DNA of 51,803 nt from Halorubrum kocurii JCM 14978. Lineage in GTDB: Archaea; Halobacteriota; Halobacteria; Halobacteriales; Haloferacaceae. The notes below the pieces were generated by a model that ran no database searches, had not been told where the DNA came from, and was given only the letters and a program-made list of their open reading frames with translations. This document shows, piece after piece, positions 8,840-18,031 of this stretch. Location of the stretch: contig NZ_AOJH01000001.1 in NCBI RefSeq assembly GCF_000337355.1, forward strand, positions 1-51,803, written 5' to 3'. How positions within the stretch are numbered: the stretch's first letter is position 1; the number at the start of each line of letters is the position of its first letter. The translations under genes were made by a program, and so were the position numbers.

Positions 8840-8904
8840 TACTAACGCGTGTCCATTCTTGATTCTAGTTAGGAGTGAAGAACGACCCAGTATCGCTCGC
8901 AGAA

Positions 8905-9021
8905 TTAGTCGTCGGCCGCTTCCATGCGGTTTTCACTAAGCTTTTCCCAGATCTCGGTACAGCCTGCCCCATCTTCTAAACCATCAAGGTGGTCGTGTTC
9001 ATCCTCGTTTGTGTTACTCAT
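8905..9021 (-). CDS. Small acidic protein (38 residues)
   Basis: ATG at 9021 to a TAA at 8905 encodes MSNTNEDEHDHLDGLEDGAG followed by CTEIWEKLSENR and an acidic tail. The GAGCTEIWExLSE core resembles a small protein I recall as recurrent in haloarchaeal genomes; that recollection is not verified here. Strong acidic composition and the absence of a stop in the conserved core argue for a real gene. Its single Cys (residue 21) is notable. Function unknown. Confidence 0.55.
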   Translation of the reverse strand: MSNTNEDEHDHLDGLEDGAGCTEIWEKLSENRMEAADD

Positions 9022-9166
9022 TACGTGAGTAACCAGTTAAGACCTGATTATATTAATGCATCGGAGACTTTCCCTAGTGTATCCAACTAGACCGTCAAAT
9101 AGACCCTGAAGATTACTTAGAGTATCTGCAGCCTTCAGTAAACAGGTCTCTTTGCGTAGTACAACG

Positions 9167-9176
9167 TTTTATTCAT
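9167..9176 (+). promoter_or_regulatory. TATA box of the TrmB-family gene
   Basis: TTTTATTCAT is centred about 26-27 bp upstream of the ATG at 9198. In haloarchaea this spacing places transcription start at or next to the start codon, so the mRNA is probably leaderless. Confidence 0.5.
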
Positions 9177-9197
9177 ATCCGCAAACGAAGACCGCTC

Positions 9198-10037
9198 ATG
9201 ACTGAGAATCCATCGGATCTTCTTGAAACACTTGATCTCACCGAATACGAGGAAGAAGCGCTTGAAACGCTCCTCATACTGGGAAAAACGTCTGCTCCTG
9301 ATCTGTCTGAAGCGACAGGAATCCCCAAAGCGCGAATCTATGGTGTGCTAGATACGCTCGGTGATGCGGGGTACATCAAAATTATCCCTGGTCGCCCAAA
9401 AATGTACCAGCCCAAACCACCCTCAGAGATTCTCGATCGCGCTATCGAAACACGTCGTCAAGCGTTCGAAACCTACCAACAGACGCTTGAAGACATTCGT
9501 ACCGAGTTTATCGAAACACTGCAGCCGCTTTATGAATCCGCAAGTTCGGATGTTTCACCGACCGAGAATCTATTTTATGTAGTTAACGTTGGTGACTCAA
9601 GCGAGGAAGAAACTCGCCAACTCTACCGCAACGCAGCCAACCAGATCGATATCATCACAAAAAGTTTCGAATATTTTGATGCAGTCGAGCCAACACTCAC
9701 ACAGGCTGTCGACGACGGCTGTACTATCCGTATTCTCTTTCTCCATCCCAAGCACCTTTCGACGACAAATCAGCAGATCCAACGCGCGATCGTCGATTAT
9801 ATCCACGACTCGCATCCCAGCATCGAGACACGGTTTAGTGACAATCAGCTCCCGTGGCGGGGGACAATCACTGACCCGAGTATGGACTATGACCAAGGTT
9901 CTGCGATTTTTCTCGTTGAAGAGAAAAATATTCCACTACACAAGCGCCAAGCTGCTGTCACCGATAACGGCTCGTTTGTCGCTGGCCTCGAACGCTACTT
10001 CAATCTTACCTGGACGTACGAAACCACCGACACTTAG
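9198..10037 (+). CDS. TrmB family transcriptional regulator
   Basis: 279 residues. The N-terminal winged helix (about 10-75: LDLTEYEEEALETLLILGKTSAPDLSEATGIPKARIYGVLDTLGDAGYIKIIPGRPKMYQ) is the TrmB-type DNA-binding domain. It is followed by a coiled segment (80-120) and a C-terminal effector-like domain (about 125-275) with VNVGDSSEEETRQLYRNAANQI. TrmB proteins in haloarchaea sense sugars or phosphorylated sugars and control sugar metabolism. Lying between sugar-nucleotide genes, it is a plausible local regulator of glycan synthesis, but no shared operator was recognised. Confidence 0.88.
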   Translation: MTENPSDLLETLDLTEYEEEALETLLILGKTSAPDLSEATGIPKARIYGVLDTLGDAGYIKIIPGRPKMYQPKPPSEILDRAIETRRQAFETYQQTLEDIRTEFIETLQPLYESASSDVSPTENLFYVVNVGDSSEEETRQLYRNAANQIDIITKSFEYFDAVEPTLTQAVDDGCTIRILFLHPKHLSTTNQQIQRAIVDYIHDSHPSIETRFSDNQLPWRGTITDPSMDYDQGSAIFLVEEKNIPLHKRQAAVTDNGSFVAGLERYFNLTWTYETTDT

Positions 10038-10118
10038 CCTCGCTAGGCGTGGCTAAACTCTTGGGCCGCAAGAGAACGAATTCGAATAGATGAGTGGCGA
10101 TTTCGACGTCTGGAAAAA

Positions 10119-11120
10119 TCAGTTTTCGGCTGCGGTGTCACGAAGGAGACCACGAATGCTGTCTGCAACCGAGTGTGTCGGTTCCCATCCAAGTTCAGAT
10201 TGTGTGTTGGTGGTGTCGACGGTGAAATCCTTAACAAGCGTTTCGTCGTCACCGCGTGGATTCTCAACGAGTTCAACATCGATATCGTCCCCGCGTTCCT
10301 CAGCCGTTATCTGTTGGACGAGTTCGGCGACAGCTTGGACGCTCGGATCTTCGTCCGAGGCGATTTCGTACTTTTCGACACCCGTCTCGCCAGCGTCGAG
10401 TTGCTCGAGGAGTCGTTCCGTGCTGTGGACGTACGCACGGGCGACATCATCCACGTGGACATAGTTCCGCGACTGCGTTCCAGGTCCGTACACGGTGAGC
10501 GGCTCTCCGTTGAGTGCCCGATTCACGAAGAAGTTGATGACCGTCCCTTTCGAGACACGCTGACCGTCGATGGTGTGTTGGCCATAGAGATTCGACTTCA
10601 AGTAGAGGTGCGCCGGGAAGGCATCTTCAGCGTATGCTTCGATAGCTCTCTCTCCGAGTAGTTTCGTGCGGCCGTACCAGTTGAATGGGTCACGTGGATC
10701 ATCAACGGTTATCGGAAATGTTTGTGGGTCGCCGAGGACTGCCATACTGAACGGGAACACGAGCCCAGCACCGGTTTTCCGGCAGAACCACGCCACATTG
10801 TTCGTCCCGGTGACGTTCACATCGTATGCGAGGTCTTGCTGTTGCTCACAGTCATCAACACCGCTGATCGCCGCGAGATGAAGGACAATGTCTGACCCGG
10901 CGAGTGCGGCTTCGAGTTCGCTCCGATTTCGGATGTCGACGTGAGAGACCTCGACATCGCCAATGCGGCGGACATCGCCCAAATAGAAGTTGTCAAGGGC
11001 GACGTACTCCCAATCGGGATATTGGTCGGTCAGTAGCTTCACGACGCGACTCCCGATGTAGCCAGCGGCGCCGGTGATCGCAATCTGTGGGGTCTCTGTT
11101 GCTGTGGGTGTGTCTGTCAT
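10119..11120 (-). CDS. NAD-dependent epimerase/dehydratase (SDR)
   Basis: 333 residues. GAAGYIG is the NAD(P)-binding motif (ITGAAGYIGSRVV), DNFYLGD follows, then LHLAAISGVDD, and WYGRTK supplies the YxxxK pair. The usual SSxxVYG serine region reads PFSMAVLGDP, so the catalytic Ser/Thr is unconventional. YGPGTQSRNYVHVDDVARA is the substrate-loop consensus. Third and last gene of a leftward three-SDR operon, overlapping the gene before it by ATGA (11117-11120). Likely acts on an NDP-sugar; the exact product cannot be told from sequence. Confidence 0.88.
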   Translation of the reverse strand: MTDTPTATETPQIAITGAAGYIGSRVVKLLTDQYPDWEYVALDNFYLGDVRRIGDVEVSHVDIRNRSELEAALAGSDIVLHLAAISGVDDCEQQQDLAYDVNVTGTNNVAWFCRKTGAGLVFPFSMAVLGDPQTFPITVDDPRDPFNWYGRTKLLGERAIEAYAEDAFPAHLYLKSNLYGQHTIDGQRVSKGTVINFFVNRALNGEPLTVYGPGTQSRNYVHVDDVARAYVHSTERLLEQLDAGETGVEKYEIASDEDPSVQAVAELVQQITAEERGDDIDVELVENPRGDDETLVKDFTVDTTNTQSELGWEPTHSVADSIRGLLRDTAAEN

Positions 11121-12085
11121 TGTGGTAGTGGTGCAGTCAGTTGGTGTGTGTTTGTGAACTGGTCCGCGAGCTCTCGAACACCCTCTCGAAGTGTGTACTC
11201 GGTACTGAACTCGGTCTCAGCGAGTCTATCGAAGTTCACGTGGTAGGATGGTCCAGGGTGTTCGTCACGGAGGTACGTGATCTCGAGATCGTGATTGAGT
11301 TCGTCTTGGATGATTTCGGCGATCGTCTCAACCTGGTAGTTTTGATTGTTGGCACCGACGTTGTAGATGTCCTGTGGCCACGAGCCAGGATGTAGAGCAG
11401 CGTGTTTGTACGCACGGGCGGCGTCTTGGACGTGGATGAACGGCCGCCAGTTGCTGCCGTCGCCGTAGATGGTCAGTGGTCGGTTTGTCAGTGCACGGAA
11501 CACGAAGTAGTTGACCACGAGATTGAATCGGACACCTGGCGAGTACCCGTAGTTCGTACTCATTCTGAGCGCTGTCGCGTCAAATCCGTACTTCGTTTGT
11601 GTGTCTCTGATGAGAGTTTCAGCCTCATACTTTGCTTCTGCGTACGGATTCAGGGGATCAGGCTCGGTGGTCTCGTCAATGTCTGTGCTGGATGCGCGCC
11701 CATAGAGGTTACATGACGACGCGAATACGACGTTGCCGACATCGAGCTTCCCGGCAGCTCGAACAACGTTTTCAGTTCCTTCGTAGTTCACATCGAAGGT
11801 TTCTGCACGCCGCTCATGGGTACTGTCTGCGCCCGTGATCGCAGCGAGGTGAATCACTGTGTCCGTGTCACCCATTGCTTTCTCGACGTCACCGTACTCG
11901 CGGACATCTCCCCGCTGAAACGTCACGTGATCGGGTGTCCCAACGCCTAATCCCATGAGGTTCCGAGGCGTGGACGCAGCCAGGTTGTCGAGAACGGTGA
12001 CCGAATCGACGGTCTCGTCTTCGAGTAATTTGGGGAGGAGTGCACTTCCGATATAGCCACAGCCTCCGGTTATTAAGACGTTCAT
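11117..12085 (-). CDS. NAD-dependent epimerase/dehydratase (SDR)
   Basis: 322 residues from the ATG at 12085, chosen because MNVLITGGCGYIG begins the Rossmann fold at once; the frame stays open to a GTG at 12169, which would overlap the upstream gene. Features: DNLAAST, HLAAITGAD, FASSCNLYG and the catalytic YAEAKYEAE (YxxxK), then YGDGSNWRPFIHVQDAARA. The SDR pattern resembles NDP-hexose 4-epimerases. It sits between two other SDR genes, stopping within the next start codon, so the three enzymes likely act on one pathway. Confidence 0.88.
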   Translation of the reverse strand: MNVLITGGCGYIGSALLPKLLEDETVDSVTVLDNLAASTPRNLMGLGVGTPDHVTFQRGDVREYGDVEKAMGDTDTVIHLAAITGADSTHERRAETFDVNYEGTENVVRAAGKLDVGNVVFASSCNLYGRASSTDIDETTEPDPLNPYAEAKYEAETLIRDTQTKYGFDATALRMSTNYGYSPGVRFNLVVNYFVFRALTNRPLTIYGDGSNWRPFIHVQDAARAYKHAALHPGSWPQDIYNVGANNQNYQVETIAEIIQDELNHDLEITYLRDEHPGPSYHVNFDRLAETEFSTEYTLREGVRELADQFTNTHQLTAPLPQ

Positions 12086-12140
12086 ATACTCAGTATATTT
12101 ACGAAAGCGAGGGGTAAACCATTCGATACCGGCTTCCTCG

Positions 12141-13322
12141 TTAATCCTCGAGGCGATCTTCGAGGACACCGGGGAGGAAGCGGTCTTCGTGGGCTTCGAT
12201 TACGTCGGCGTGGTTGGTGAGCGTCTCGAAGACGTCCCCAATGCCTGCTTCGAAGTCTTGGGCTTGCTCGCCAATAAGGTCGTCATACTGGCCGTGTTCG
12301 ATCTCCATCTTGTGGGTTTCGTCCTCGTCACGCGGATTCTCGAAGTGTTCCACCGCGACATCGAGCCCGTGCTCAGTGCCGACGTCGGCAATTGTGTTCG
12401 CGATCTCGACGATGCTGATCGCACGCGTGGTCTGATTGTAGACGACGTGGTTGTCCGGACGCTCGTCGGGATCGATGAGTGCGAGCTGCGCGAGCCCTTC
12501 GACTGTGTCTTCGAGGCTGATGAAGGGTTTGCGCTGTTCACCTTTGCCGTAGACGGTGACGGGGTAGCCAGCGACCGCTTGGGCGGCGAAGCGGTGGGCG
12601 ACAGTCCCGAAGTAGTAATCAAAGTCGAAGCGCGTGTTGAGGCGGTCGTCTGCGCGCGTCTCCTCGGTTTGGGTGCCGTAGACGATCGCGGTTCGGACGT
12701 CGCTGATCGGAATGTTGAACTGCTGGTGGGCCAGCCGCATGTTGGCCGCGTCGTGGCTTTTTGTGAGGTGATACCAGCTGCCGGCCATTGCTGGGAACGG
12801 CACTTCGTCCTGTTCACCTTCGTTCTCCATGGTGGCGCCGCCTTCAGGGATGGGGAACTCGGGCGCGCCGTAGACACCAGTGGTGGTGGTCTCGATAAAG
12901 TGGGTGTCAGTGAGATCGTGTTCTTCGAGACCCCACAGGAGGTTGCGAGTTGCTTGGAGGTTGTTGTGCTGGGTGTAGTTAGCGCGCTCACCATTGATCT
13001 GCGAGTAGGGCGCTGAGGGCTGGGCCGCGGTGTGGATGATCGTGTCTGGTTCGTGGACGGCGAGGAGTTCGTCGACGAAGTCCTTGTTCGTAAGGTCGCC
13101 CTCGACGAACGAGAGGTTCGTGAGGCCGTGGGTTTCTTCAGCGGCGTCGAGGCGCGTTTTGATCGGTGCGACGGTGGTTGCGGAGGTGGAGCCAACCTCG
13201 TCGACCCACTCGCGGCGCGCGAAGTTGTCAACGAGGAGGACGCGATCGTCGGTTCTAGAGGCAATTCGGAGTGCGGTCGGCCAGCCGACGTAGCCGTCGG
13301 CACCGGTGATGAGGATAGTCAT
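12141..13322 (-). CDS. UDP-sulfoquinovose synthase-like SDR (SQD1/Agl3 family)
   Basis: 393 residues, the length of SQD1 rather than of ordinary 4-epimerases (about 310-330). GADGYVGWPTALRIA is the family-specific variant of the NAD motif; VDNFARREW, HTAAQPSAPYSQ, TTTGVYGAP and WYHLTKSHD (YxxxK with preceding Thr) follow. RFDFDYYFGTVAHRFAAQAVAGYPVTVYGKGEQRKPFISLEDTV matches the SQD1 C-terminal region. In plants and Sulfolobus (Agl3) this family makes UDP-sulfoquinovose from UDP-glucose and sulfite. The family call is firm from pattern; the reaction in this organism is inferred. First gene of the three-SDR operon. Confidence 0.85.
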   Translation of the reverse strand: MTILITGADGYVGWPTALRIASRTDDRVLLVDNFARREWVDEVGSTSATTVAPIKTRLDAAEETHGLTNLSFVEGDLTNKDFVDELLAVHEPDTIIHTAAQPSAPYSQINGERANYTQHNNLQATRNLLWGLEEHDLTDTHFIETTTTGVYGAPEFPIPEGGATMENEGEQDEVPFPAMAGSWYHLTKSHDAANMRLAHQQFNIPISDVRTAIVYGTQTEETRADDRLNTRFDFDYYFGTVAHRFAAQAVAGYPVTVYGKGEQRKPFISLEDTVEGLAQLALIDPDERPDNHVVYNQTTRAISIVEIANTIADVGTEHGLDVAVEHFENPRDEDETHKMEIEHGQYDDLIGEQAQDFEAGIGDVFETLTNHADVIEAHEDRFLPGVLEDRLED

Positions 13323-13324
13323 AG

Positions 13325-13343
13325 TTACTCAAGGAATGAGTAA
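13325..13343. promoter_or_regulatory. Inverted repeat at the start of the SQD1-like gene
   Basis: TTACTC (13325-13330) and GAGTAA (13338-13343) form perfect 6-bp arms around a 7-base spacer, only two bases upstream of the leftward ATG at 13322. It could be an operator over the transcription start of a leaderless mRNA. Positional inference only. Confidence 0.3.
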
Positions 13344-13470
13344 TTCTATCACATCAAAAAGCCATCGAAGAGAAATTCCCTGACTGTACGGGGGTAAGCC
13401 TTAGAAATCGAAGAAATAAAATGACCGATCGAACATAAAGATGAGGGTAGATTAGAAATTGACGATCAAA

Positions 13471-13486
13471 CCTCCGGTTTCGGAGG
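13471..13486. other. GC-rich hairpin upstream of the AglF-like gene
   Basis: CCTCCG (13471-13476) and CGGAGG (13481-13486) pair around a GTTT loop, 62 bp before the start codon. A second small stem, CGGAG/CTCCG at 13524-13539, lies just before the gene. They may be transcript structures or operator half-sites in the divergent promoter. Confidence 0.35.
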
Positions 13487-13547
13487 CTTATTGACGAATT
13501 CAATTAAGTGAAAAGGGCTATGACGGAGCATCATCTCCGCTAATGAC

Positions 13548-14273
13548 ATGAAAGCCGTTGTACTCGCTGCCGGCGAAGGGACACGACTCCGCCCCCTTAC
13601 CGAGGACAAGCCCAAGGGAATGGTAGAGGTAGCAGACGAACCACTGCTTACCCATTGTTTTGACCAGCTGATCGAGTTGGGCGCCGACGAGCTCGTCGTC
13701 GTCGTCGGCTACCTGAAGGAGGTGATCATCGACCACTACGGCGACGCGTACGAGGGCGTCCCCATCACCTACGCCCACCAGCGCGAGCAGAACGGGCTGG
13801 CCCACGCTCTGTTGACCGTTGAGGAGCACATCGATGACGACTTCATGCTCATCCTCGGTGACAACGTCTTCGAGGCGAACCTCCAAGATGTGGTGCGGCG
13901 CCAGCGCGAGGAGCGGGCCGACGCCGCGTTCCTCGTCGAGGAGGTGCCGTGGGAAGAGGCATCACGATACGGCGTGTGTGACACCAACCAGTACGGCGAG
14001 ATCACCGACGTGGTCGAGAAGCCCGATGACCCTCCAAGTAATCTGGTGATGACCGGCTTTTACACGTTCAGTCCTGCGATCTTCCACGCGTGTCACCTCG
14101 TGCAGCCCTCCGACCGCGGCGAGTACGAGATCTCGGACGCGATCGACCTGTTGATCCAAAGTGGGCGGACGATCGACGCGATCCCGCTCGATGGGTGGCG
14201 CGTCGATGTCGGGTATCCAGAGGATCGAGAGGAGGCGGAGGCGCGGTTGAAAGGGAAGGAAGTAGAAGTTTGA
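13548..14273 (+). CDS. aglF: Glucose-1-phosphate nucleotidylyltransferase, AglF type
   Basis: 241 residues, a single-domain nucleotidylyltransferase without a beta-helix. LAAGEGTRLRPLTEDKPKGMVEV is the NTP-binding signature; LGDNVFEANL holds the metal Asp; EKPDDPPSNLVMTGFYTFSPAIF and PSDRGEYEISDAIDLL complete the sugar site. The pattern is very close to Haloferax AglF, which activates glucose-1-phosphate for S-layer N-glycosylation (UTP in Haloferax). It is divergent from the SQD1-like operon and precedes the flippase gene by 109 bp. UTP or dTTP specificity is not readable. Starts at the ATG beginning MKAVVLAAGEG. Confidence 0.92.
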   Translation: MKAVVLAAGEGTRLRPLTEDKPKGMVEVADEPLLTHCFDQLIELGADELVVVVGYLKEVIIDHYGDAYEGVPITYAHQREQNGLAHALLTVEEHIDDDFMLILGDNVFEANLQDVVRRQREERADAAFLVEEVPWEEASRYGVCDTNQYGEITDVVEKPDDPPSNLVMTGFYTFSPAIFHACHLVQPSDRGEYEISDAIDLLIQSGRTIDAIPLDGWRVDVGYPEDREEAEARLKGKEVEV

Positions 14274-14382
14274 TCCCCCGACTTCGCGTTAGATCGTCGG
14301 CAAATTCTTTTTAGTGGTCTACTAGCCGCTCCGACTTATCGGACGAATTAAATGCGAACAAAGTAATGCTAAGTCAAATCTG

Positions 14383-15846
14383 ATGGCTTCGCTTCTCCGG
14401 TCAATACTCTCCATCTTCTCCGGGAAAGTCGCTGGAATACTGATTGGCTTGGCGTTCACGCCGATTCTCGTTCGGGTTATCTCCCAAGCCCAGTATGGCT
14501 TGTATGCGAGTATACTGGCCGGCTTCAGCATCGTCACGCTTCTGTCCAAGGGTGGACTGTTCGACGCGACGAGGAAGATGGTCGCCGAGCACACTGATGA
14601 TCCCACAGAGGTCTCGTCGGTTATCTCCACGTCGTTATTCCTTAGCGTCGTTTACGGGGTTGTCGCCACGGGCGTCGTTCTCCTGAGTTTGTGGTTGAAT
14701 ATTGTCCCTGATCGATACACCCCTTACGTGTGGATTCTCACGGGAGCGATACTCTTCACGAACGTCTTCGGGATCGTGAAGGGTACCTTTTACGGACTCC
14801 AGCAGGAATCTGTGGGCGAGGTTCTGAATATCGTCCGCCGCCTCGTATACACGGCCGGTGGGTTGCTGCTTGCATACATCGGCTACGACGTACTCGGCGT
14901 GTTCTCCGCGTACGCGCTCTCGTTCTTACTGTTGAGCATCTCGGGAGCCGTCGTCCTCACGAGATATTCTTCGTTCGGCTTCCCAAGGTGGGGTGACGTT
15001 TCGACGTACGGAAGAGAAATCGCGTCCTTTGGCGGCTACCAATTGATCGGAGGCTTGAGTGCGATGCTTTTGTATCGAACAGACATCCTGCTCGTCGAAT
15101 TCTTCAAGAGCGGGACGTTCACGGCGCTCTATCAAAGCGCGATCACACCTGCAGAGATGATCTGGTTCGTACCGTCGGCGATTCAGCTCGCGTTCCTCCA
15201 ACACACTGCGAGCCTCTGGGGTTCCGGCGAGATTGAAGAGATTAACGAGAATATACAGACCGGTGTCAAGTACTCCGTCCTCTCGTTGACTCTGTTCGGT
15301 GTGGGACTGTTCGTCCTCGCGGAACCGTTCCTCACAGCCTACTTCGGCCCTGACTACGTCGGCGCGACTACGACCTTACAGGTGTTGATCGTCGGAACGT
15401 TCTTCTTCGGCATCACCCGGGTCGTCGTTCCGGTGTTCCAGGCGACTGGCTGGGTCCGGCATACGGAACTCATCACCTTCGGCGCGCTCGTACTCAACAT
15501 CCTGTTGAATACGCTTCTCATTCCTCGATACGGTATCATCGGTGCTGGGATCGGTACCGGAGTGTCTTACGTCGCCATATTCGCCGGGAATGTGGCACTA
15601 TGGTCGTATTCACCGTTCGACTTCGTTCCACTGCGGTGGGCTGCAAAGCTCGCAATAACGCAAGGGGTTTTCGCTATACTGTTCCTCGGATTCGTCAGGC
15701 TCGTCGATCTTTCTCCGTGGCTGTCGTTACTCGTGTTCCCACCGCTGGGATTGGGGTTGTTCCTCGGAATCAACGTTACTGCCGGGTACATTCCTACGCA
15801 GCCAGCCCGACCATATTTGAAGATAGTCACCGAGTACCTATCCTAG
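14383..15846 (+). CDS. Oligosaccharide flippase, Wzx/AglR-like (MOP superfamily)
   Basis: 487 residues with about 14 hydrophobic segments spread over the whole length, the usual architecture of polysaccharide transporters. The N-terminus (LRSILSIFSGKVAGILIGLAFTPILVRVISQAQYGLYASIL) is the typical Polysacc_synt motif. Expected to move a lipid-linked (dolichol) glycan across the cytoplasmic membrane. Its stop codon overlaps the converging glycosyltransferase stop in a shared CTAG at 15843-15846. A TATA-like AATTAAAT lies about 35 bp upstream. Confidence 0.92.
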   Translation: MASLLRSILSIFSGKVAGILIGLAFTPILVRVISQAQYGLYASILAGFSIVTLLSKGGLFDATRKMVAEHTDDPTEVSSVISTSLFLSVVYGVVATGVVLLSLWLNIVPDRYTPYVWILTGAILFTNVFGIVKGTFYGLQQESVGEVLNIVRRLVYTAGGLLLAYIGYDVLGVFSAYALSFLLLSISGAVVLTRYSSFGFPRWGDVSTYGREIASFGGYQLIGGLSAMLLYRTDILLVEFFKSGTFTALYQSAITPAEMIWFVPSAIQLAFLQHTASLWGSGEIEEINENIQTGVKYSVLSLTLFGVGLFVLAEPFLTAYFGPDYVGATTTLQVLIVGTFFFGITRVVVPVFQATGWVRHTELITFGALVLNILLNTLLIPRYGIIGAGIGTGVSYVAIFAGNVALWSYSPFDFVPLRWAAKLAITQGVFAILFLGFVRLVDLSPWLSLLVFPPLGLGLFLGINVTAGYIPTQPARPYLKIVTEYLS

Positions 15847-17072
15847 TCGCTATCGACGGATTTCGTCCCGTGATCGCCATGAGATCGTATACAGGATTGG
15901 AAGACACTCACGAGCTCGTCTACCGCCTGTGAGATATCGAACTTTGTCTCGACAGTCTCGCGGCCGTTGGCTGCGATCTCCTTCCGACGACTCGGGTTGT
16001 TGAGTAGAGTGGATAATGCGTCGGCCAGTGCTGCCGAGTCATTCGGCTCAACCAGAACTCCGTCGTGTCCGTCTGTGATCAGTTCCGGAATAGCAGAGAT
16101 CGACGTGGAGACACACGCGGTTTGGGTGGCCATCGCCTCTTTCAACGCAACTGGTGCGACATCTCGATCGCCGTCCGAAGCGATAACGCATGGAAGCACG
16201 AACAGTTCTGCTTCGTGTAGCTCGGACTTTAACCGCTCATCCGATACGTGTCCTAAGAATTTGACGTGGTCGTCGATGCCACGCTCTCGAACTCGCTCAC
16301 GGAGGAAATCTTCGCGCTCTCCGGTTCCGACAATGTGGTACTCGACGTCGTAACCCTGATCGATGAGTTCGGCAACTGCGTCGATCGCATATTTGTGCCC
16401 CTTTTTTTCAACAAGTCGCGCAACCGTAAAGATGCGTCCAGACACACAGTCGTCAGACGGCTCAAACTTATCAACATTTGTCGTTGCCGGCACTACAGTC
16501 ATTTCCGTATCAACACCAATTTTTTCGGAGAGGTACCGTTTGTTGTACTTCGAAGGGGTGATCACGTGATCGAAGCGGGCACAAACGCGCTGTAACCGCT
16601 TCATATTTGATGGAGAGAAAAGTTCATACGCGTGTGCTGTGACTGTACATGGAATTTCATGATATGCTGCAGCGTAAGTACATGCGAGTCTATTTGATGC
16701 TGCAAAGTGTGCATGAATTAAATCTATCCCGCCTTCTTCCTCTACAGCTTCTATTATTTGCTTTCCAAGATAGAGATAGTAGGCGTGATGAAGAGGATTA
16801 TCTATAAAGGCTGCTTGGTGGAGGACCGTTGAATTTAGAATTGACCTAGAAAATAGTTCTGGAAACAAAGTAAATGACGGTTGGTCCCCATAGTGGATTG
16901 AAATATCTAGTTCGTCTATTTCTTCGTGCGTGACCTCTTCACCTGATCGAGCAAATGAAAAAACAGAGACATTATGTCCGCGCTGTTCGAGCTCGTATAA
17001 TTCGTTGATGACAAAACTCTCAGAAAGATTTGGGAACTCGTTTACAGTATACAGAATATCCATATCTGGCAT
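15843..17072 (-). CDS. Glycosyltransferase family 4 (GT-B fold)
   Basis: 409 residues. The N-terminal acceptor domain opens MDILYTVNEFPNLSESFV, the pattern of colanic-acid-type GT4 enzymes, with IHAHFAASNRLA and TVTAHAYELF. The C-terminal donor domain has FTVARLVEKKGHKYAIDA, HIVGTGERE and the ExxxxxxxE region PVALKEAMATQ. It probably adds one sugar to a lipid-linked glycan on the cytoplasmic side. Starts at 17072 (MPDMDIL) or at the ATG three codons in. The gene becomes more AT-rich toward its 5' end, as the DNA nears the island beyond. Confidence 0.9.
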   Translation of the reverse strand: MPDMDILYTVNEFPNLSESFVINELYELEQRGHNVSVFSFARSGEEVTHEEIDELDISIHYGDQPSFTLFPELFSRSILNSTVLHQAAFIDNPLHHAYYLYLGKQIIEAVEEEGGIDLIHAHFAASNRLACTYAAAYHEIPCTVTAHAYELFSPSNMKRLQRVCARFDHVITPSKYNKRYLSEKIGVDTEMTVVPATTNVDKFEPSDDCVSGRIFTVARLVEKKGHKYAIDAVAELIDQGYDVEYHIVGTGEREDFLRERVRERGIDDHVKFLGHVSDERLKSELHEAELFVLPCVIASDGDRDVAPVALKEAMATQTACVSTSISAIPELITDGHDGVLVEPNDSAALADALSTLLNNPSRRKEIAANGRETVETKFDISQAVDELVSVFQSCIRSHGDHGTKSVDSD

Positions 17073-17111
17073 GTAGTTCTAACTCTGTCAGCCCTATTTA
17101 TATACTTTGAA

Positions 17112-18031
17112 ATGATTGGCATTTTTGGGACTGATCCTTCCTTGTTTTTTCGCCTAGTGACGACAGCATCAGACGCTCTTACCGCAATATTCCGCCAGAT
17201 TAACCCGGAAATGGACGCTGTCTGGCGATATCGCATCGCTCAGACGGCTTGCTTGGATGTGTCGAGATCTTGTCAACAGTATGTTGAGGATCCGGACGTA
17301 CCCGCCGCGCCGGATGGCGCAGACAGGTACGCCGAGTGGGTGCAGATCGCGTTGATTCTTTACCGCGTCAAACTGGAGAAGAGTCTCCGTGAGGCCGAGG
17401 ACTACCTCAACGAGATGCCCGGCGTCCTCGCCGTGTTTGAGCATAACGAACACCGTATTACTGCTCGTTTTGTCGGTGGGAAAACGAGTACCGAATGCGT
17501 GAACTCCGTCCCCTGCTCCACCGGAGTGCGGAGCAGGCGAACTGGAGTGGTGAAGTTGTAATTGACGCAAGCGGATTTCAACGCGATCGAACGAGCTACT
17601 ACTACCGCAACCGCGCAGATTTCTCGTTCCAGTATATGAAGACAGCAATTTTGACCGATGTGAATTCGCTGGCGATCAAGGATGCTCATTTTATGACGCA
17701 GAAGGCTTGGGGCGGTCATATTGGGATGCAGGTCTTCCGCCGGACCGTGAAAGACCTGCGTGTGTTATCTGCCGACGCGAACTACTCGTGGAGCGAGCTT
17801 CGTGAGGAGTGTCGTTCCAACTCGACGCGACCGTTGATCAAACACAGGGAACAAACACCGTTACAGAAGGCATACAACGCCCGACTGAACGAGGGTTACA
17901 ACCAGCGGTGGATGGGTGAGACGGGCTTCTCGCAGTTGAAGTAAGACGACGGCGAGAAGCTGCGCTCCCGGATCTGGCACGGCCAGTTCCGGGAGCTAAC
18001 ACGCAAGTGCATCGTGCATAACCTAATGTAG
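17112..18031 (+). pseudogene. Broken IS5-family (ISH1-like) transposase gene
   Basis: Two overlapping frames together give one DDE transposase. The first frame (to about 17480) ends near EMPGVLAVFEHNE; the second, from about 17480, reads GEVVIDASGF (first Asp), LSADANYSW (second Asp), RPLIKHREQTPL and GYNQRWMGETGF (Glu). An in-frame TAA at 17942-17944 interrupts DGEKLRSRIWHGQFRELTRKCIVHN before the terminal TAG at 18031. So there is one frameshift (about 17475-17495) and one nonsense mutation. No clear terminal inverted repeats were found. Inactive. Confidence 0.8.

Noticed and set aside
12200-13303. A 367-codon frame overlapping the SQD1-like gene on the same strand
   Set aside because: It is Ser/Thr/Arg-rich, typical of an out-of-frame reading of a GC-rich gene, with no motif.
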